DNA from: CAVQBP01 sp963740945
GTDB lineage: Bacteria; Bacteroidota; Ignavibacteria; Ignavibacteriales; Ignavibacteriaceae
DNA length: 64,000 nt
Direction: 5' to 3'
NCBI GenBank assembly: GCA_963740945.1
Contig: CAVUGE010000032.1
Location: forward strand, 57,945-121,944
A program made the position numbers and the translations under genes. Within the stretch, counting starts at the first letter, position 1; every line of letters begins with the position of its first letter. Below, one piece after another: positions 62,941 through 64,000 of this stretch. A model generated the notes under the pieces. It had not been told where the DNA came from and searched no databases. It was given only the letters and a program-made list of their open reading frames with translations.

Positions 62941-63674
62941 TGCTCAGTCCAGTTGGTTTCTAATAAGCATAATAGAGATTCTTCGGCAGATATTTTGTGA
63001 ATACATTTTACTCTCCCCTCTTCCTTCCGAATCCCGATAGCTGAGGTTATATATTTCCCGTAACCGGTCTCTTTTTTATAATTTACTTTAATATGATTCA
63101 TAAAATGATTCTGCATAATATTTATAGGAACCAGCTCTAAAGCCCATTCAACATATTTAATATTATTTACATGATTGTTTGTATCAATATCCATGTGCCT
63201 AATATCAAATTGTCTTTCGGCATCGATACTTCCTATACTATCAATTTCGCCGAATTCAAGTTCGGTCATGTTATTTTTATTTACCTTATAGCCATCAAAG
63301 ATATCTCCGGTTATTTTCATTGGTCTTCTGGTAAGAGGATTGACAAAGAGCCACATAGAATTTGCTTCTGCAATTTGGACGCCTCCGGAATCCATGATAT
63401 TGAAATACCTATAAGCTTGAAATCCTTTTAAATAGGATGCTTTTGTTCTGACCTTGATTGTTTCCATGAAGTCCGGGTACCTATTTATTTTAATATCCCA
63501 TTTATAAAGTACCCAGCCGACATTATGCCGGGAATAATAATCGATTCCGAGCTTTACATGTTCACTATGTAAAATTGCAATGTCTTCGAAAAACCTTAGA
63601 AGGCTTGAAATCGTAGCTTTTTTATTAAGATCAGAATCATAGAAATGAATAAAATAATCCCTTTCGTAAAACAT
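62937..63674 (-). CDS. Acyl-ACP thioesterase-like protein
   Basis: A 245-residue double-hotdog protein of the FatA/FatB-like acyl-ACP thioesterase family. FYERDYFIHFYDSDLNKKAT starts the first hotdog; NVGWVLYKWDIKINRYPDF and ANSMWLFVNPLTRRPMKIT follow. The second hotdog has DIDTNNHVNNIKYVEWALE, with the Asn/His positions that form the active site in plant homologs. It hydrolyses acyl-ACP or acyl-CoA; chain length is not predictable. It converges with tetR and is probably unrelated to it. Confidence 0.88.
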   Translation of the reverse strand: MFYERDYFIHFYDSDLNKKATISSLLRFFEDIAILHSEHVKLGIDYYSRHNVGWVLYKWDIKINRYPDFMETIKVRTKASYLKGFQAYRYFNIMDSGGVQIAEANSMWLFVNPLTRRPMKITGDIFDGYKVNKNNMTELEFGEIDSIGSIDAERQFDIRHMDIDTNNHVNNIKYVEWALELVPINIMQNHFMNHIKVNYKKETGYGKYITSAIGIRKEEGRVKCIHKISAEESLLCLLETNWTEQ

Positions 63675-63813
63675 TACCTATATTTTCCCTTTTTATAAAT
63701 GGAGCAGCTTTTATGAGAATTAAAAATGAATTTATTTAAATTAAAATTATAAATAATTTATTAGTTTGTCACTTCGATTTTGAATCAATAAGAACTATGA
63801 TAAAGGTATAAAA

Positions 63814-64000
63814 ATGAATTCAAAAGAAGAGGATTTTTATAAGAAGATACGATTAAAAATAAATGAATGGATTGAGACTAACATTGGTAAAGATAATGAG
63901 TGGAGAGAATATATTCTATTAGCGCCCGATATATTTCATCTTTTAACCAAACTTGCTATGGAAAAAGATATACCGAAGTCAAAAAAAGTAAAACTTGGCG
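63814..64000 (+). CDS. DUF1232/YkvA-like protein, N-terminal part
   Basis: Only 62 residues before the right edge. The start (MNSKEEDFYKKIRLKINEWI) leads to HLLTKLAMEKDIPKSKKVKL, which matches the segment before the membrane helix of DUF1232 (YkvA-type) proteins. Function of the family is unknown; the diagnostic SPIDLIP motif would lie outside the window. Confidence 0.55.
   Translation, partial: MNSKEEDFYKKIRLKINEWIETNIGKDNEWREYILLAPDIFHLLTKLAMEKDIPKSKKVKLG

Noticed and set aside
1..64000. tRNA, rRNA, CRISPR arrays and complete IS elements
   Set aside because: Intergenic regions were read on both strands. None showed a cloverleaf, regular spacer-repeat units or a transposase gene.

Overview
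The window is an AT-rich bacterial chromosome segment that looks like the Ignavibacteria/Chlorobi side of the Bacteroidota group. This is an inference from gene content: a GWxTD-type secreted protein, an LptE-family lipoprotein, a TonB receptor with a carboxypeptidase-regulatory N-terminus next to a PorV/PorQ-type barrel, a protein with a T9SS-like C-terminal domain, and zinc-ribbon/DUF2007 and DUF3108 proteins. No rRNA, tRNA, CRISPR array or complete insertion sequence was seen.

0-14 kb is mostly core genes on the minus strand: rimO, cdsA, a CPBP protease, a GT9 glycosyltransferase, a 3-methyladenine glycosylase, a sigma-54 activator with LptE/GT2/TPR genes, a metallo-beta-lactamase-fold protein, a SPOR protein and miaB. 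14-21 kb is mixed: small envelope proteins, a Phd/VapC-type toxin-antitoxin pair with a palindromic operator, a Nudix hydrolase, an orphan MlaF-like ATPase, aat and dinB. 22-26.7 kb holds an aldo/keto reductase, two PAP2 phosphatase paralogs and a lipoprotein MsrB.

26.8-40.9 kb reads as a sugar, probably amino-sugar, utilisation locus. A minus-strand run (NagX-like acyltransferase, ROK kinase, MFS permease, SIS protein) lies beside a second ROK gene whose active site looks destroyed. It is divergent from a TonB receptor, a secreted FnIII/T9SS-like protein, a PorV-like barrel and a GH9 glycoside hydrolase. 41.2-46.2 kb contains a tightly coupled four-gene operon (C39-like peptidase, RimK-type ATP-grasp, GCS2-type ligase, N-formylglutamate amidohydrolase-like) that probably makes or trims an unknown amide-linked small molecule. 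ppc and a two-gene ABC exporter follow.

51.2-62.9 kb is the most unusual part. It is a tandem duplication of about 5.1 kb of an envelope export operon (LolA-like protein, two FtsX-like permeases, LolD-like ATPase, outer-membrane barrel) beside a TetR regulator. Each copy carries single-base indels in genes that are intact in the other copy. Nearly identical TetR-type palindromes stand before each operon copy and before tetR itself.

Intergenic DNA is full of dispersed repeats: an approximately 97-bp element ended by AAAGATGWCATCTTT (one copy is present in one duplicate and missing in the other), CCTCC...GGAGG palindromes at gene 3' ends, TGTGTGAA...TTCACACA modular elements, REP-like hairpins, and two loci with GGAG repeated every 11 nt flanked by TGNCA palindromes.
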